Numbered from the stretch's first letter, positions 15,513 to 25,113 are shown. The stretch is 64,000 bases of DNA from JBATTK01 sp049670505 (GCA_049670505.1 JBATTK010000154.1:1-64000), one strand, 5' to 3'. Program-made: numbers and translations. Notes: generated from the letters alone by a model not told the origin.

Positions 15513-15513
15513 T

Positions 15514-15555
15514 GTTGTTCGTTGTTCGTTGTTCGTTGTTCGTTGTTCGTTGTTC
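15514..15555. repeat. Heptanucleotide tandem repeat (GTTGTTC)x6
   Basis: Six perfect copies of GTTGTTC on the plus strand (GAACAAC on the coding strand), ending one base before the ATG of the thiamine-binding-type gene. As a short tandem repeat in the 5' leader it may change length by slippage. It does not alter the reading frame, so any effect would be on transcription, leader structure or translation efficiency. Confidence 0.95.
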
Positions 15556-15633
15556 GGAGATTAAGAAAGTAAAAATTATATAGGTCGGCTTCATCCTGAA
15601 ACTTGCAAATGCTTTATACATACGTTTTAGTCA

Positions 15634-16272
15634 TCAGCAATCTTCTTTTATAGCATAAACACAGGTAAACCCTTCGAATTCCAGAAAAGAAACATCATAA
15701 AAAGATGTTTTCCCTTCATAAAGGACCTCTCCTGTGGTTTTCGTATCGGCAAAAGAAAAATCCCTGATATCTATATGGTGTAAAAAACTAAGTCCATGGG
15801 TAGCATAAATCTTGTATACTGATTCTTTTGCTCCCCAAACAATAGTCAACTTTCGTACAATAGCTTCGGTATTGGCCAAGGTACGATACTCTTCTATCGG
15901 AGTGAATTTATGCGCTATCCTTAAAATTTTATCGCGCTGCTTTTCTATATCGATTCCTACCTCGTCCCCATTACTAATTATAATTCCGGTAAAGTGATAG
16001 GAATGGGTAATAGAAATATGTTTCCCGTCCTTCAAATGAGGCTTGCCCACATCGTCATAGTATAGGTCAGCATCCACATATCCCGCTTCGGCCATTAAAT
16101 GGCGTATACTTAAAAAGCCTCTTCGGTGCAACTCGGACTTCATTCCTTCCATTCTATCTCGGCAATGCCCTGTAAGGATAATTCCTTTGGAAAGCTCCTG
16201 CTCAGATTCCTCTATCTTCCAGATATAGGCCTTTATCTTAGGGTTTATTTGTATTGCTTTGTAAAGAGGCAT
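15634..16272 (-). CDS. 4'-phosphopantetheinyl transferase (Sfp type)
   Basis: A 212-residue enzyme that transfers phosphopantetheine from CoA to carrier proteins. It carries the two signature motifs, VGIDIEK (Mg-binding Asp and Glu, about 117-123) and WGAKESVYK (about 157-165). I chose the ATG at 16272 (MPLYKAIQINPKIKAYIWKIEE); the longer frame runs into the divergent ahcY promoter. Its target carrier protein is not visible in the window. It is transcribed divergently from ahcY. Confidence 0.9.
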   Translation of the reverse strand: MPLYKAIQINPKIKAYIWKIEESEQELSKGIILTGHCRDRMEGMKSELHRRGFLSIRHLMAEAGYVDADLYYDDVGKPHLKDGKHISITHSYHFTGIIISNGDEVGIDIEKQRDKILRIAHKFTPIEEYRTLANTEAIVRKLTIVWGAKESVYKIYATHGLSFLHHIDIRDFSFADTKTTGEVLYEGKTSFYDVSFLEFEGFTCVYAIKEDC

Positions 16273-16292
16273 TTCTTTATTTAAGTAATTTG

Positions 16293-16300
16293 TACCTTTG
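16293..16300 (+). promoter_or_regulatory. Candidate -7 box for ahcY
   Basis: TACCTTTG, an exact TAnnTTTG match, 55 bp before the chosen ahcY ATG at 16356. It supports the short start, since the longer frame (from 16254) would begin upstream of this box. Confidence 0.55.
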
Positions 16301-16355
16301 CAGTGACAACAGATGGTATAACCGTTGTACAACGAAAGTAAAAATAAAAAAGGAT

Positions 16356-17672
16356 ATGAGTACCAAAACTATTTCTTATGTACCTTATAAGGTAAAAGAT
16401 ATTTCCCTTGCGGATTGGGGAAGAAAAGAGATTGAATTGGCCGAGGCCGAAATGCCCGGATTAATGTCGCTTCGCGAAGAGTATAAAAATGAGCAACCGC
16501 TCAAAGGAGCCCGTATTGCAGGATGCCTGCATATGACTATCCAAACCGCGGTCTTGATCGAAACATTGGTAGCACTTGGCGCCGAGGTTACTTGGAGTTC
16601 CTGTAATATATTTTCCACACAAGATCATGCGGCTGCCGCTATTGCAGCTGCCGGCATACCGGTGTATGCTTGGAAAGGAATGAACGAAGAGGAGTTTGAT
16701 TGGTGTATTGAGCAGACCCTATTCTTTGGGGAAGGCCGCAAGCCGTTGAACATGATACTGGACGATGGCGGCGATCTTACCAATATGGTACTGGATCAAT
16801 ATCCTGAAATGGCAGCGGACATCAAAGGACTTTCCGAAGAAACCACTACAGGGGTACACAGATTATATGAACGGGTGAAAAATGGCACCCTGCCCATGCC
16901 CGCCATTAATGTAAACGACTCGGTGACCAAATCCAAGTTTGATAATAAATACGGTTGTCGTGAAAGTGCCGTGGATGCTATCCGTAGGGCCACTGATACC
17001 ATGTTGGCCGGAAAACGGGTCATCGTTGCCGGTTATGGAGATGTAGGTAAAGGAACCGCCGCTTCTTTTAGCGGGGCAGGAGCTATAGTTACCGTTACCG
17101 AAATTGATCCTATTTGTGCGTTACAGGCCTGTATGGATGGTTTTGAGGTTAAGAAATTGGAGACGGTTATCGGCAACGCGGATATCGTTATCACTACCAC
17201 AGGTAATAAGGATATTATACGGGCGGAACATTTTAAAGCGCTAAAGGATAAAGCCATTGTTTGTAATATAGGGCATTTCGATAACGAAATAGACATGGCC
17301 TGGTTAAACCAAAACTATGGTGCCACCAAGGATGAAATAAAACCTCAGGTAGATAAATATACCATAGATGGTAAAGACCTTATCATATTGGCCGAAGGTC
17401 GATTGGTCAACTTGGGTTGTGCCACCGGACATCCAAGTTTTGTTATGAGCAACTCGTTTACCAACCAGACTTTGGCGCAGATAGAACTTTGGAAAAATAG
17501 CGGTAAATACAACAATGAAGTATATATGCTTCCAAAACATTTGGATGAAAAGGTAGCCAAGCTCCATTTGTCCAGACTAGGGGCCGAACTCACCGAACTA
17601 AAGGAATACCAGGCCGATTATATTGGTGTAACGGTAGAAGGGCCTTATAAACCGGAGTATTATAGATACTAA
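16356..17672 (+). CDS. ahcY: Adenosylhomocysteinase
   Basis: A 438-residue cytoplasmic enzyme converting S-adenosylhomocysteine to adenosine and homocysteine in the methyl cycle. Visible family segments are CLHMTIQTAVLIETL, SCNIFSTQDHAAAA, the NAD-binding GYGDVGKG, GHFDNEIDM, and the C-terminal Lys-Tyr end EGPYKPEYYRY. Length is that of the shorter bacterial/eukaryotic-type enzymes. The start MSTKTISYVPYKVKDI was chosen from the promoter box and family N-terminus. A strong terminator follows. Confidence 0.97.
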   Translation: MSTKTISYVPYKVKDISLADWGRKEIELAEAEMPGLMSLREEYKNEQPLKGARIAGCLHMTIQTAVLIETLVALGAEVTWSSCNIFSTQDHAAAAIAAAGIPVYAWKGMNEEEFDWCIEQTLFFGEGRKPLNMILDDGGDLTNMVLDQYPEMAADIKGLSEETTTGVHRLYERVKNGTLPMPAINVNDSVTKSKFDNKYGCRESAVDAIRRATDTMLAGKRVIVAGYGDVGKGTAASFSGAGAIVTVTEIDPICALQACMDGFEVKKLETVIGNADIVITTTGNKDIIRAEHFKALKDKAIVCNIGHFDNEIDMAWLNQNYGATKDEIKPQVDKYTIDGKDLIILAEGRLVNLGCATGHPSFVMSNSFTNQTLAQIELWKNSGKYNNEVYMLPKHLDEKVAKLHLSRLGAELTELKEYQADYIGVTVEGPYKPEYYRY

Positions 17673-17723
17673 ATCGCTTTGCTTATAAAAATAATTAAGA
17701 AAGTTTGTTGAGATAATATACAG

Positions 17724-17759
17724 AACCCTTATCCCAAAATTTTGGGGCAAGGGTTTTTT
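17724..17759 (+). terminator. Rho-independent terminator of ahcY
   Basis: Stem AACCCTT-(A)-TCCCAAAA with near-complementary TTTTGGGG-(C)-AAGGGTT and a T run, 51 bp after the ahcY stop. Confidence 0.85.
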
Positions 17760-17800
17760 AATAATATGTGTCAATAAAAGGCATAAACCCCAGGGCAATC

Positions 17801-17945
17801 TCTGGACCCTAAAAAAGGAATTAACCCAAAGGTCCAGATATTTAACTTGGACCCCGCCGAAAAGGCGTGGTTAGCCTGCCTTCGTTTTCAGCCTTCGTAG
17901 CAAAAGCTACTTCGGCAAAGGAGGCAAAACTTCGGTAGACGGGTT
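17801..17945. repeat. Hairpin-rich intergenic element
   Basis: The gene-free region 17673-18026 holds, after the ahcY terminator, an inverted repeat TCTGGACC (17801-17808)/GGTCCAGA (17831-17838), then a higher-GC stretch with GTAGC-AAAA-GCTAC and CCTTCG/CGAAGG-like pieces. The base composition differs from the AT-rich surroundings. It resembles a dispersed intergenic repeat, but only one copy is in the window. Confidence 0.45.
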
Positions 17946-18026
17946 CAACCATCTATTTTGTCGGTACATTACATGCTTGTCAAAATAGGGTTTCACTAAT
18001 AAACTTTGTAAAGTCAATAATAATCT

Positions 18027-19130
18027 ATGAACATTATTTTAACCGGGGCAACCGGAACATTGGGGTCTAGGATTTTGTTCTCTTTATTGGAAAATAAATT
18101 TGAACGCATTGAAAAGGTCTATCTACCTGTACGGAAAAAGACCGCGACTACACCCGGAACTCGAATCAAGAATATGTTGACAAGCGAGTTTGCTCCCGAG
18201 TTTATAAAAAAAAACAGCACAGGAATATTTCAAAAAATACAGGTTGTAGATGCCGAATATCTTTTAGAGCCCCAAGTTTTCCTGCAAACCGGGCAAGTAG
18301 ATTATTTTATCCATTCGGCAGGTTTTGTCAATCTTTCCACTGACCCATCCTCTAAAGACGAAATTTTTGAAGAGAATCTGGAATTCACTAAAAAAATTTT
18401 CAATGTATTTGCCGGTTATATGAAAAAGTTCGTATATATAAGTACCGCTTTTTCCGTGGGAAATATTGGTGGTGTACTGGATAACGATTACACTGATAAA
18501 CACTGGGGGAACCATAGAAATTATTATGAGGCTTCCAAGCACGCTTCCGAAAAGTTTTTATTGGCCGAAGGAAAAAAGAGAAAGCTGCCCGTTCAAATTC
18601 TAAGACCCAGTGTCCTAGGGGGAAACATTGATGAAGCTCCCAATTTCTTCATATCAAAATATATGGTGTTTTATCTTTTTGCAAAATTCTTCTATAATAA
18701 CGATTCCAAAGATGCCATACGCATTACCACCAACATAGATACCGGTTTAAATATTATACCTACCGATTATGCGGCAAAAGTAATTGTAAAAGTTTTGGAG
18801 ACCGATGTAAAACAACTGAATATTGTTCATTCACAAGAAACCAATATCATAAAAGGCATAGCTAAAATTTTAGAGGTGGTAGGATATACAAATTTTAGCT
18901 TTACACAAGATAGGGTGAACGATACCACTGGTTTTATATCAAAACTAGAGCAGTTTTATTACGAGAGTATCGGGATACATCTTAACCCCTACCTAACTTC
19001 TAAACCCAATAAATGGGACACTACACTTTTAGAGAGTATCCTACCCATTCCCGCTTATAATTTAGAAGAATATTTAGTGCAGACCGTAACATTTGCAAAG
19101 ACAAAGAATTTTAGGAACCAAAAATGGTAG
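18027..19130 (+). CDS. NAD(P)-dependent reductase of the thioester-reductase/extended SDR type
   Basis: A 367-residue protein with an N-terminal Rossmann motif TGATGTLGS, then a typical extended-SDR/NAD_binding_4 pattern: YFIHSAGFVNLS, YISTAFSVGN and the catalytic YYEASKHASEKFL (Tyr and Lys), followed by LPVQILRPSVLGG. These proteins reduce carrier-bound or CoA thioesters to aldehydes or alcohols, or act as epimerases. The substrate is unknown. It stands alone between ahcY and the LytTR system. No carrier-protein or adenylation domain is attached. Confidence 0.85.
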   Translation: MNIILTGATGTLGSRILFSLLENKFERIEKVYLPVRKKTATTPGTRIKNMLTSEFAPEFIKKNSTGIFQKIQVVDAEYLLEPQVFLQTGQVDYFIHSAGFVNLSTDPSSKDEIFEENLEFTKKIFNVFAGYMKKFVYISTAFSVGNIGGVLDNDYTDKHWGNHRNYYEASKHASEKFLLAEGKKRKLPVQILRPSVLGGNIDEAPNFFISKYMVFYLFAKFFYNNDSKDAIRITTNIDTGLNIIPTDYAAKVIVKVLETDVKQLNIVHSQETNIIKGIAKILEVVGYTNFSFTQDRVNDTTGFISKLEQFYYESIGIHLNPYLTSKPNKWDTTLLESILPIPAYNLEEYLVQTVTFAKTKNFRNQKW

Positions 19131-19210
19131 TCTAAGCTATAACTTATAAAAGTATCTCCTAGATCAAAGTAGTATGCTCCATTGTGCTGTAGGTAATATA
19201 TGATTACGTA

Positions 19211-19969
19211 TTAAAAATCCAACCACTTTTTAAAATTGGTCGTTCTTTCCCGAGAAACGATTACCTGTTCCTCTTCCTTGGGCTTCAGTTTCAACAGTAA
19301 CCTGCTGTTAAAATAACTGTGGATCTCTGTCACTGCCGTTACCGAAATCATAAACTTTCGGTTGATCCTAAAAAATTGTACGGGATCCAATATCTCATCT
19401 AGTTGGTCAATAGTATACTCCACTGGATAACGTTGACCGGAATGGGTATATAAAAATATTAATCCATCATTGGATTTGAAAAATGCAATATCCCCTACAT
19501 TAAATGTATTGAACTGGTTTCCGATCTTTACCATAAATCGGTGTTTGTATTCTTTGCCGAATAAATTCCTTATTTGCTCTAGCTTCCCATGGTCTATAAG
19601 ATGGACATTGGCGCTTTTTGTTTTTCTGAATTTGCGTAATGCTATGCTTAGGTCTTTCTCATCAATGGGCTTTAGCAAATAGTCCAATCCATTATATTTA
19701 AAGCCACGAATGGCATATTCGTTATAGGCAGTCGTAAAAATTATGGGAGGATGGTCCTGTAACTGGTCCAAGATATCGAATCCGTAACCATCATTTAATT
19801 GGATATCCAGAAATATGAGGTCCGGCAATGGATTCTTACCAAACCACTTCAGGCCGCTCTCCACCGAAGTAATTTGCGCTACGATAGCTATTTCGGGGGC
19901 CAGTTTGCCTATAAGATGTGCCAACCGCCTAGATGCTATACTTTCGTCCTCGATAATTACTGCCTTCAT
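19211..19969 (-). CDS. LytTR-family response regulator
   Basis: A 252-residue cytoplasmic regulator. The receiver has the acidic pair IEDES, phosphoacceptor Asp in LIFLDIQL (about residue 55) and Lys in YLLKPI. The C-terminal LytTR DNA-binding domain spans about 140-250, with FRINRKFMISVTAVTEI and a C-terminal W-LDF. It begins 1 bp after the stop of the sensor kinase gene and forms a two-component pair with it. The divergent TonB receptor cluster is the most likely target by position. Confidence 0.95.
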   Translation of the reverse strand: MKAVIIEDESIASRRLAHLIGKLAPEIAIVAQITSVESGLKWFGKNPLPDLIFLDIQLNDGYGFDILDQLQDHPPIIFTTAYNEYAIRGFKYNGLDYLLKPIDEKDLSIALRKFRKTKSANVHLIDHGKLEQIRNLFGKEYKHRFMVKIGNQFNTFNVGDIAFFKSNDGLIFLYTHSGQRYPVEYTIDQLDEILDPVQFFRINRKFMISVTAVTEIHSYFNSRLLLKLKPKEEEQVIVSRERTTNFKKWLDF

Positions 19970-19970
19970 A

Positions 19971-21047
19971 TTAAGAAACCGATAAAACGTTAACGTCTTT
20001 TGGGTGATTTCTCAGTAGCGGCATAGTCACCTTAAAATAGCCTTTTTCCGCTTCCACACTGACTTCTTGATTGGTATAAAATGAATATCTTTTCTTGATA
20101 TTTTTGATGCCCAATTTCGTAGATTCCTCTTGTTGCTCTCTTTTTTGAAGTGTATTTTGAACAACGATGCCTATTTTACCAACGGTAAAAATCCGAATGT
20201 CCATAGGTCTTTCCCTAGAATAGTAATTATGCTTCAACGCATTTTCCACCAACATTTGCAAAGAGAGCGTAGGAATCAAAAATTGTTCTGCATCTACACC
20301 AATATCCGTGTTTATGCGAAGCGAACCCTGATGTCTTACATTCATCATGAAGATAAAGGAATCCAGAAAACTCAGTTCTTTTTCCAGACTTACCAGATCC
20401 TCTTCCCTATTGTCCAAAATATAACGATAACTAGATGCCAGTCTTGATACAAAATCAGATGCCAGATCCCTATCCTCATACATCAAGGATGTTAATGTGT
20501 TAAGACTATTAAACAAAAAATGAGGACTGATCTGGCTTTTTAACGACTTGTACTTAGAGGTCATTACCTCTTTCTGCAACTGGTTCATTTCTTGTTCCAA
20601 ATCTTTTCTTTGCTTAACAGAGTGGTAAAACAAATTGAACAAGACAATAGAAGACCCCAAAAGAATAGCTCTTAAAACATCGATTCTAAAACGTAGGTCC
20701 GGATCATCCGCATCAATCTTACAAAGATGATTAAACTCATAAATTCCAAGGTAATATACTAAAGCGGATACCGGTATTATGAAAACCAATGACCACCCTA
20801 TAATCTTTGCACTCCCCGAAATATTTAACCCCTCGCCACTTTTTAGCTGTTTTCCAATGAGCCAATCGTTGATTTCCCAGGTAAACATGATAAGGAAAAA
20901 AGCCGTGCAATAATAGAAAATACCGGCCGAATCCCAGAAACTCTCTTCTACATCGCCGTGATTTATGGTGAGCTTAACCAAGAAGAAAATCACGTTAACG
21001 ACCAGCAAACGAAAACCGAATTTTTTAAGTGTTGCTTTCTTAAACAT
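19971..21047 (-). CDS. LytS-type sensor histidine kinase
   Basis: A 358-residue membrane kinase of the His_kinase (LytS/YehU) family. About four hydrophobic segments lie in the first 145 residues. A coiled-coil linker (KQRKDLEQEMNQLQKEVM) leads to the phosphoacceptor box LKSQISPHFLFNSLNTL and a HATPase N-box LQMLVENALKHNYY. No separate periplasmic sensor domain is present, so the signal is probably sensed in the membrane. Partner: the LytTR regulator immediately downstream. Confidence 0.95.
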   Translation of the reverse strand: MFKKATLKKFGFRLLVVNVIFFLVKLTINHGDVEESFWDSAGIFYYCTAFFLIMFTWEINDWLIGKQLKSGEGLNISGSAKIIGWSLVFIIPVSALVYYLGIYEFNHLCKIDADDPDLRFRIDVLRAILLGSSIVLFNLFYHSVKQRKDLEQEMNQLQKEVMTSKYKSLKSQISPHFLFNSLNTLTSLMYEDRDLASDFVSRLASSYRYILDNREEDLVSLEKELSFLDSFIFMMNVRHQGSLRINTDIGVDAEQFLIPTLSLQMLVENALKHNYYSRERPMDIRIFTVGKIGIVVQNTLQKREQQEESTKLGIKNIKKRYSFYTNQEVSVEAEKGYFKVTMPLLRNHPKDVNVLSVS

Positions 21048-21306
21048 AAAATAATAAGGTATGTACTAAAAGTATTTAAAACTAAGGAATATAAAGGAAA
21101 AGTGTGTTCGCCAGGTTTTGAATTGTTGATATTTCCATTGAACCGTAGCAAATAATGCTTCATCCGAAAACTTGAACCAAAGTGCTGCCATTTATACGCT
21201 CAACCTCTTTTTTAACAATACAGCATAGAATTGCACAATTGATCCGTCTAGGTTTCTACAGCTGTAAAATTGGACCCACATTTGGTTAAAATCTAAAACA
21301 AGAAAC

Positions 21307-23691
21307 ATGAAAAACCATATGTATCTGCTATGCATACTGTTTGTTTACACCATCAATGCGCAAACCGGAACCGTTAAAGGAATTGTATTGGACAAACAGT
21401 CCGAAAGTCCCTTGGAGGGTGCTACAATAGAATTATTGAATGCAACCGATGCTACAGGAGTCATTACAGATTTCGATGGGAGGTTTTCCCTCACCAATGT
21501 GCCGATCGGAAGGCAGGCCATCCGCATAAGCTATATAGGGTATGAGACCTCTACTATTCCAAATATAGAGGTGACTACGGGAAAGGACGTCTTTTTGAAC
21601 CTTGCGCTGGTCGAAGCCTTTAACCAATTGGATGAAATAGTACTTACCTCGGATACCAATAAAGATCGTCCTTTGAATAAATTGGCTACCGTCTCGGCAA
21701 GGCAGTTTGGATTAGAGGAAGTTACGCGCTTTTCAGGAGGTAGGAGTGATGTAGGCAGATTGGCTGCTAATTTTGCAGGAGTTTCCGCTCCCGATGATAG
21801 TAGGAACGATATTGTAGTACGTGGAAACTCCCCTACCGGATTATTATGGCGTTTGGAAGGCGTACCCATTCCCAGTCCCAATCACTTTTCTACCTTAGGA
21901 ACTACTGGGGGGCCGGTATCTGCCCTGAACCCCAATCTATTGAAAAATTCGGATTTTATCACATCCGCTTTTCCAGCAGAATACGGTAATGCATTGGGAG
22001 GTGTTTTTGACCTTGGATTCCGCACGGGGAATACGGACGATTATGAATACACTGCCCAGGCAGGGGCCTTTACAGGATTAGAGGCCATGGCCGAAGGGCC
22101 TTTGGGAAAAAACAAAGGTTCGTTCTTGGTAGCCGGAAGATACTCTTTGGTAGAACTGCTGGGAATTGGTGCCGGAGGCACTTCTGCGACACCAAATTAT
22201 AACGATATTTCCTTTAACCTGAACTTTGGGAAAAGCAATTTGGGAAACTTCTCGCTATTTGGGATTATTGGCACTTCCGATATTGAATTCCTAGGGGATG
22301 ATATAGATGAGGACGATTTGTTCGCCGCCGAAGACGAGAATACCTTCGTAGAATCGCGTTTTGGAGTGGTTGGACTAAAACATAGGATCAATATTGGGGA
22401 GAATTCCTATTTAAGGAGTATTGTTTCCGGATCTTTTTCGGGGAATGATTTTATGGTAGACCGCTTTATTGACCAGGATACACCGCAAGAACGATCTATT
22501 CGATATACGGAAGCGGATAATGGCGAAACCCGCCTAACTTTCTCCACACTCTTCAATGCCAAATTGAGTAACAGAGGTACGTTACGGGCCGGGATTTTAA
22601 TAGAAAACTTTGGTGTGGAGAGCCTACTTCAAGACCGTGAGGAACAAGCTGATCTAGACGGGGACGGGGACCCGGATTTGTTTACCTTCCGGGATATCGA
22701 TGAAAATCTTACTATTGTTCAACCCTATATTCAAGGGCAATTTAGGTTAACCGAAAAGTTTACACTTAATGCCGGTATCCATACACAGTACAGTACCCTT
22801 AACGAACAATTTGTATGGGAACCCCGAGGGGCGATTACGTATGCCGTTGCACCCAATCATAGTATAAATTTTGGGTACGGACTCCATCATCAACCTGCGC
22901 CCCTACCCTTACTGTTTTTAAATGAGCAAGTGAACGGAGACTTGGTACAGACTAATAGAAACTTAGATTTTGTACGCAGCGGTCATTATGTTCTAGGATA
23001 TGACGTGAAGCTCGCCGAAAGCTGGCGGGGCAAAATAGAAGTGTACTATCAGGATATAGATAAGGTAGGGGTAGAAGCATTTCCATCTAGCTATTCCACC
23101 CTTACCGAAGGTGCGGATTTCGGCTTTGATAACGATCGTGTTTCCTTGGTCAACGAGGGAACGGGTTTTAATCAAGGGATAGAGCTGACCTTGGAAAAAT
23201 TCTTTAACCAAGGATTTTATGGCTTGCTCACTACATCCTTTTTTGAAAGCAAATATGAGGGTAGTGACGGAATAGAACGCAATTCTCCTTTCAATAATGG
23301 CTATGTAGTGAATTTGTTGGCGGGCAGGGAATATAAGGTAGGAAAAACAGGGAAAAACATACTCTTTTTCGATACCCGTTTCACTACTTCAGGAGGGCGA
23401 TACTTTACTCCTGTAGATTTGGAAGCGTCCCAACAAGCAGGTTTTGAGGTCCTGCAGGAGGATTTGGCCTTTAGCCAGCAGTACGACTCCTATTTTAGGT
23501 GGGACGTAAAATTTGGCATTAAGTTCAACAGCAGGGAGAAAAAACGCTCACATCAATTCTATTTAGATCTTCAGAACGTAACGGCCAATGAAAATGTCTT
23601 TGTTAGACGCTATAACAGACTTACCAATAGTGTGGACCAAGTAGATCAAATCGGCTTCTTCCCGGATTTTGGATATCGGTTTCAATTTTAA
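21307..23691 (+). CDS. TonB-dependent receptor with carboxypeptidase-regulatory-like domain
   Basis: A 794-residue outer-membrane receptor. Signal peptide MKNHMYLLCILFVYTINAQ, CarboxypepD_reg-like domain about 20-105 (GTVKGIVLDKQSESPLEGATI, then ISYIGYET), plug with IVVRGNSPTGLLWRLEGVPI and NHFSTLGTTGGPVSALN, then the barrel ending YRFQF. No SusD partner is adjacent, so it is not a classical glycan utilisation pair. It heads a cluster with an SDR, a DUF1569 protein and an SRPBCC lipoprotein and is divergent from a LytS/LytTR pair. The substrate is unknown. Confidence 0.93.
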   Translation: MKNHMYLLCILFVYTINAQTGTVKGIVLDKQSESPLEGATIELLNATDATGVITDFDGRFSLTNVPIGRQAIRISYIGYETSTIPNIEVTTGKDVFLNLALVEAFNQLDEIVLTSDTNKDRPLNKLATVSARQFGLEEVTRFSGGRSDVGRLAANFAGVSAPDDSRNDIVVRGNSPTGLLWRLEGVPIPSPNHFSTLGTTGGPVSALNPNLLKNSDFITSAFPAEYGNALGGVFDLGFRTGNTDDYEYTAQAGAFTGLEAMAEGPLGKNKGSFLVAGRYSLVELLGIGAGGTSATPNYNDISFNLNFGKSNLGNFSLFGIIGTSDIEFLGDDIDEDDLFAAEDENTFVESRFGVVGLKHRINIGENSYLRSIVSGSFSGNDFMVDRFIDQDTPQERSIRYTEADNGETRLTFSTLFNAKLSNRGTLRAGILIENFGVESLLQDREEQADLDGDGDPDLFTFRDIDENLTIVQPYIQGQFRLTEKFTLNAGIHTQYSTLNEQFVWEPRGAITYAVAPNHSINFGYGLHHQPAPLPLLFLNEQVNGDLVQTNRNLDFVRSGHYVLGYDVKLAESWRGKIEVYYQDIDKVGVEAFPSSYSTLTEGADFGFDNDRVSLVNEGTGFNQGIELTLEKFFNQGFYGLLTTSFFESKYEGSDGIERNSPFNNGYVVNLLAGREYKVGKTGKNILFFDTRFTTSGGRYFTPVDLEASQQAGFEVLQEDLAFSQQYDSYFRWDVKFGIKFNSREKKRSHQFYLDLQNVTANENVFVRRYNRLTNSVDQVDQIGFFPDFGYRFQF

Positions 23692-23710
23692 CAATTAAAA
23701 ACTACCTCCT

Positions 23711-24523
23711 ATGAAACTTTCAAATAGGTTAAAGAAACAACTTAAAACAAAATACGGCCCTTGGGCCCTGATTACCGGGGCTTCCTCTGGTATCGGAAAA
23801 GAACTTGCGGAGCAATTGGCCGGTGCGGGAATTCACCTTGTACTTACGGCCCGAAGGAAGAATACGTTAGATGAACTGGCCTCAATACTAGAAGCCAAAT
23901 ACGGTGTACGTACAAAAAACATTGTGGCGGACCTAAGCACTATGGAAGGTGTTTATAAATTGACCGAAGACATCGGTAAGCTGAAAATAGGATGCTTTAT
24001 AGCCTCGGCAGGGTTTGGCACTTCGGGATACTTCATAAATGGTAATTTGACTTCCGAATTGGATATGGTGCAGGTAAATTGTGTAACGTTAATGATGCTG
24101 ACGCACTATTTCAGTCGAAAATTTGCCGAGCAGGGAAACGGAGGGATTATTTTGATGAGTTCCATAGTAGGCTTCCAAGGTGTCCCTAATGCCGCACACT
24201 ATGGCGCAACAAAAGCGTATGTACAATCTTTGGCCGAAGGAATCTATCATGAATTAAAACCTTATGGAGTAGATGTATTGGCCGCTGCTCCAGGCCCAGT
24301 AAACACCCGCTTTGCAGCCAGGGCCCATATGAACATGAAGAACGCATTGAAACCCTCGGATATCGGAATCCCCATTTTAAAAGCATTGGGGGGAAAATCC
24401 ACGGCTTTTCCCGGGAAACTAACGAAACTTTTGATTTTTGGGCTGCGGACCGTGCCCCGTTGGGGCAAAATACGGATCATGAAAATGGTCATGGACGGAA
24501 TGACCAAACACCGGATTTCATAA
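23711..24523 (+). CDS. Short-chain dehydrogenase/reductase
   Basis: A 270-residue oxidoreductase of the classical SDR family. It has cofactor motif TGASSGIGKEL (about 20-30), catalytic Ser in MSSIVG, and Tyr/Lys in HYGATKAYVQSL (about 160-171). The lack of a leader suggests a cytoplasmic location, although a few relatives associate with membranes. It lies 19 bp behind the TonB receptor gene and 13 bp ahead of the DUF1569 gene, supporting one operon. The substrate cannot be assigned. Confidence 0.92.
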   Translation: MKLSNRLKKQLKTKYGPWALITGASSGIGKELAEQLAGAGIHLVLTARRKNTLDELASILEAKYGVRTKNIVADLSTMEGVYKLTEDIGKLKIGCFIASAGFGTSGYFINGNLTSELDMVQVNCVTLMMLTHYFSRKFAEQGNGGIILMSSIVGFQGVPNAAHYGATKAYVQSLAEGIYHELKPYGVDVLAAAPGPVNTRFAARAHMNMKNALKPSDIGIPILKALGGKSTAFPGKLTKLLIFGLRTVPRWGKIRIMKMVMDGMTKHRIS

Positions 24524-24536
24524 AGAACCGTAGCAC

Positions 24537-25076
24537 ATGAAAAAAGTAACTATATCCATGTTATTAATCTCCTGCATTTTATTGCTACAACTAAAAAAAC
24601 AGAACCAAGATTCCCAAAAAGGGTTTTTGCATAATGAGATGGCTGAATTGGAATCCTATTTTAAGTTTAAGGATAGCTTAAATAAAGGGGTTTCCAAAGC
24701 AACTGTGGCTTGGCATCTGGATCACAGTATAAGAACGATCAATGAAATTTACAAGGCCGTCAAAAATTCGGATCCCGATAAGTTTAAAGGGAGTATACAC
24801 CTAGGACGTTCTTTTATATTGTTGACCAACAGAATTCCCAGAGGCGGGGCACAATCCCCTAAAATAGTACGCCCACCTAATATTATAAGGACAGATAGCT
24901 TGTATATATACCTAAAGGAAGCAAAACAACGCTTGATTGCCTATGATTCCTTGCCAAAAAGAGCCTTTTTTAAACATCCTTATCTGGGAAGTCTCAAGAA
25001 AAAAACGGCAAAACGGTTTTTAGAAATCCACACGGAACATCATTTGAAAATTATACGTGACATTTTAAAAAAATAA
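24537..25076 (+). CDS. DUF1569 (DinB-like) protein with N-terminal hydrophobic anchor
   Basis: A 179-residue protein with a short hydrophobic N-terminus (MKKVTISMLLISCILLLQ; signal peptide or lipid attachment at the Cys). The four-helix DUF1569/DinB-like domain has VAWHLDHSIRTINEI, PRGGAQSPKIVRPP, FFKHPYLGSLKKKTAKRFLEIHTEHHLKIIRDIL. The histidines in HLDH and HTEHH are the usual metal-type positions of DinB-like folds. It is third in the TonB-SDR-DUF1569-SRPBCC cluster. A likely second, broken copy of its last segment lies after the next gene. Confidence 0.82.
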   Translation: MKKVTISMLLISCILLLQLKKQNQDSQKGFLHNEMAELESYFKFKDSLNKGVSKATVAWHLDHSIRTINEIYKAVKNSDPDKFKGSIHLGRSFILLTNRIPRGGAQSPKIVRPPNIIRTDSLYIYLKEAKQRLIAYDSLPKRAFFKHPYLGSLKKKTAKRFLEIHTEHHLKIIRDILKK

Positions 25077-25113
25077 CCGCAAAGCAGCGGAAAAACTATT
25101 AAAACTGGTAAAA

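Noticed and set aside
15514..15555. Short tandem array considered as a CRISPR-like repeat
   Set aside because: Units are only 7 bp and directly adjacent without spacers, so it is a simple sequence repeat.
16254..16355. N-terminal extension of ahcY (34 extra codons)
   Set aside because: The extension begins upstream of a good promoter box and overlaps the start of the divergent phosphopantetheinyl transferase gene; the family N-terminus matches the shorter form.
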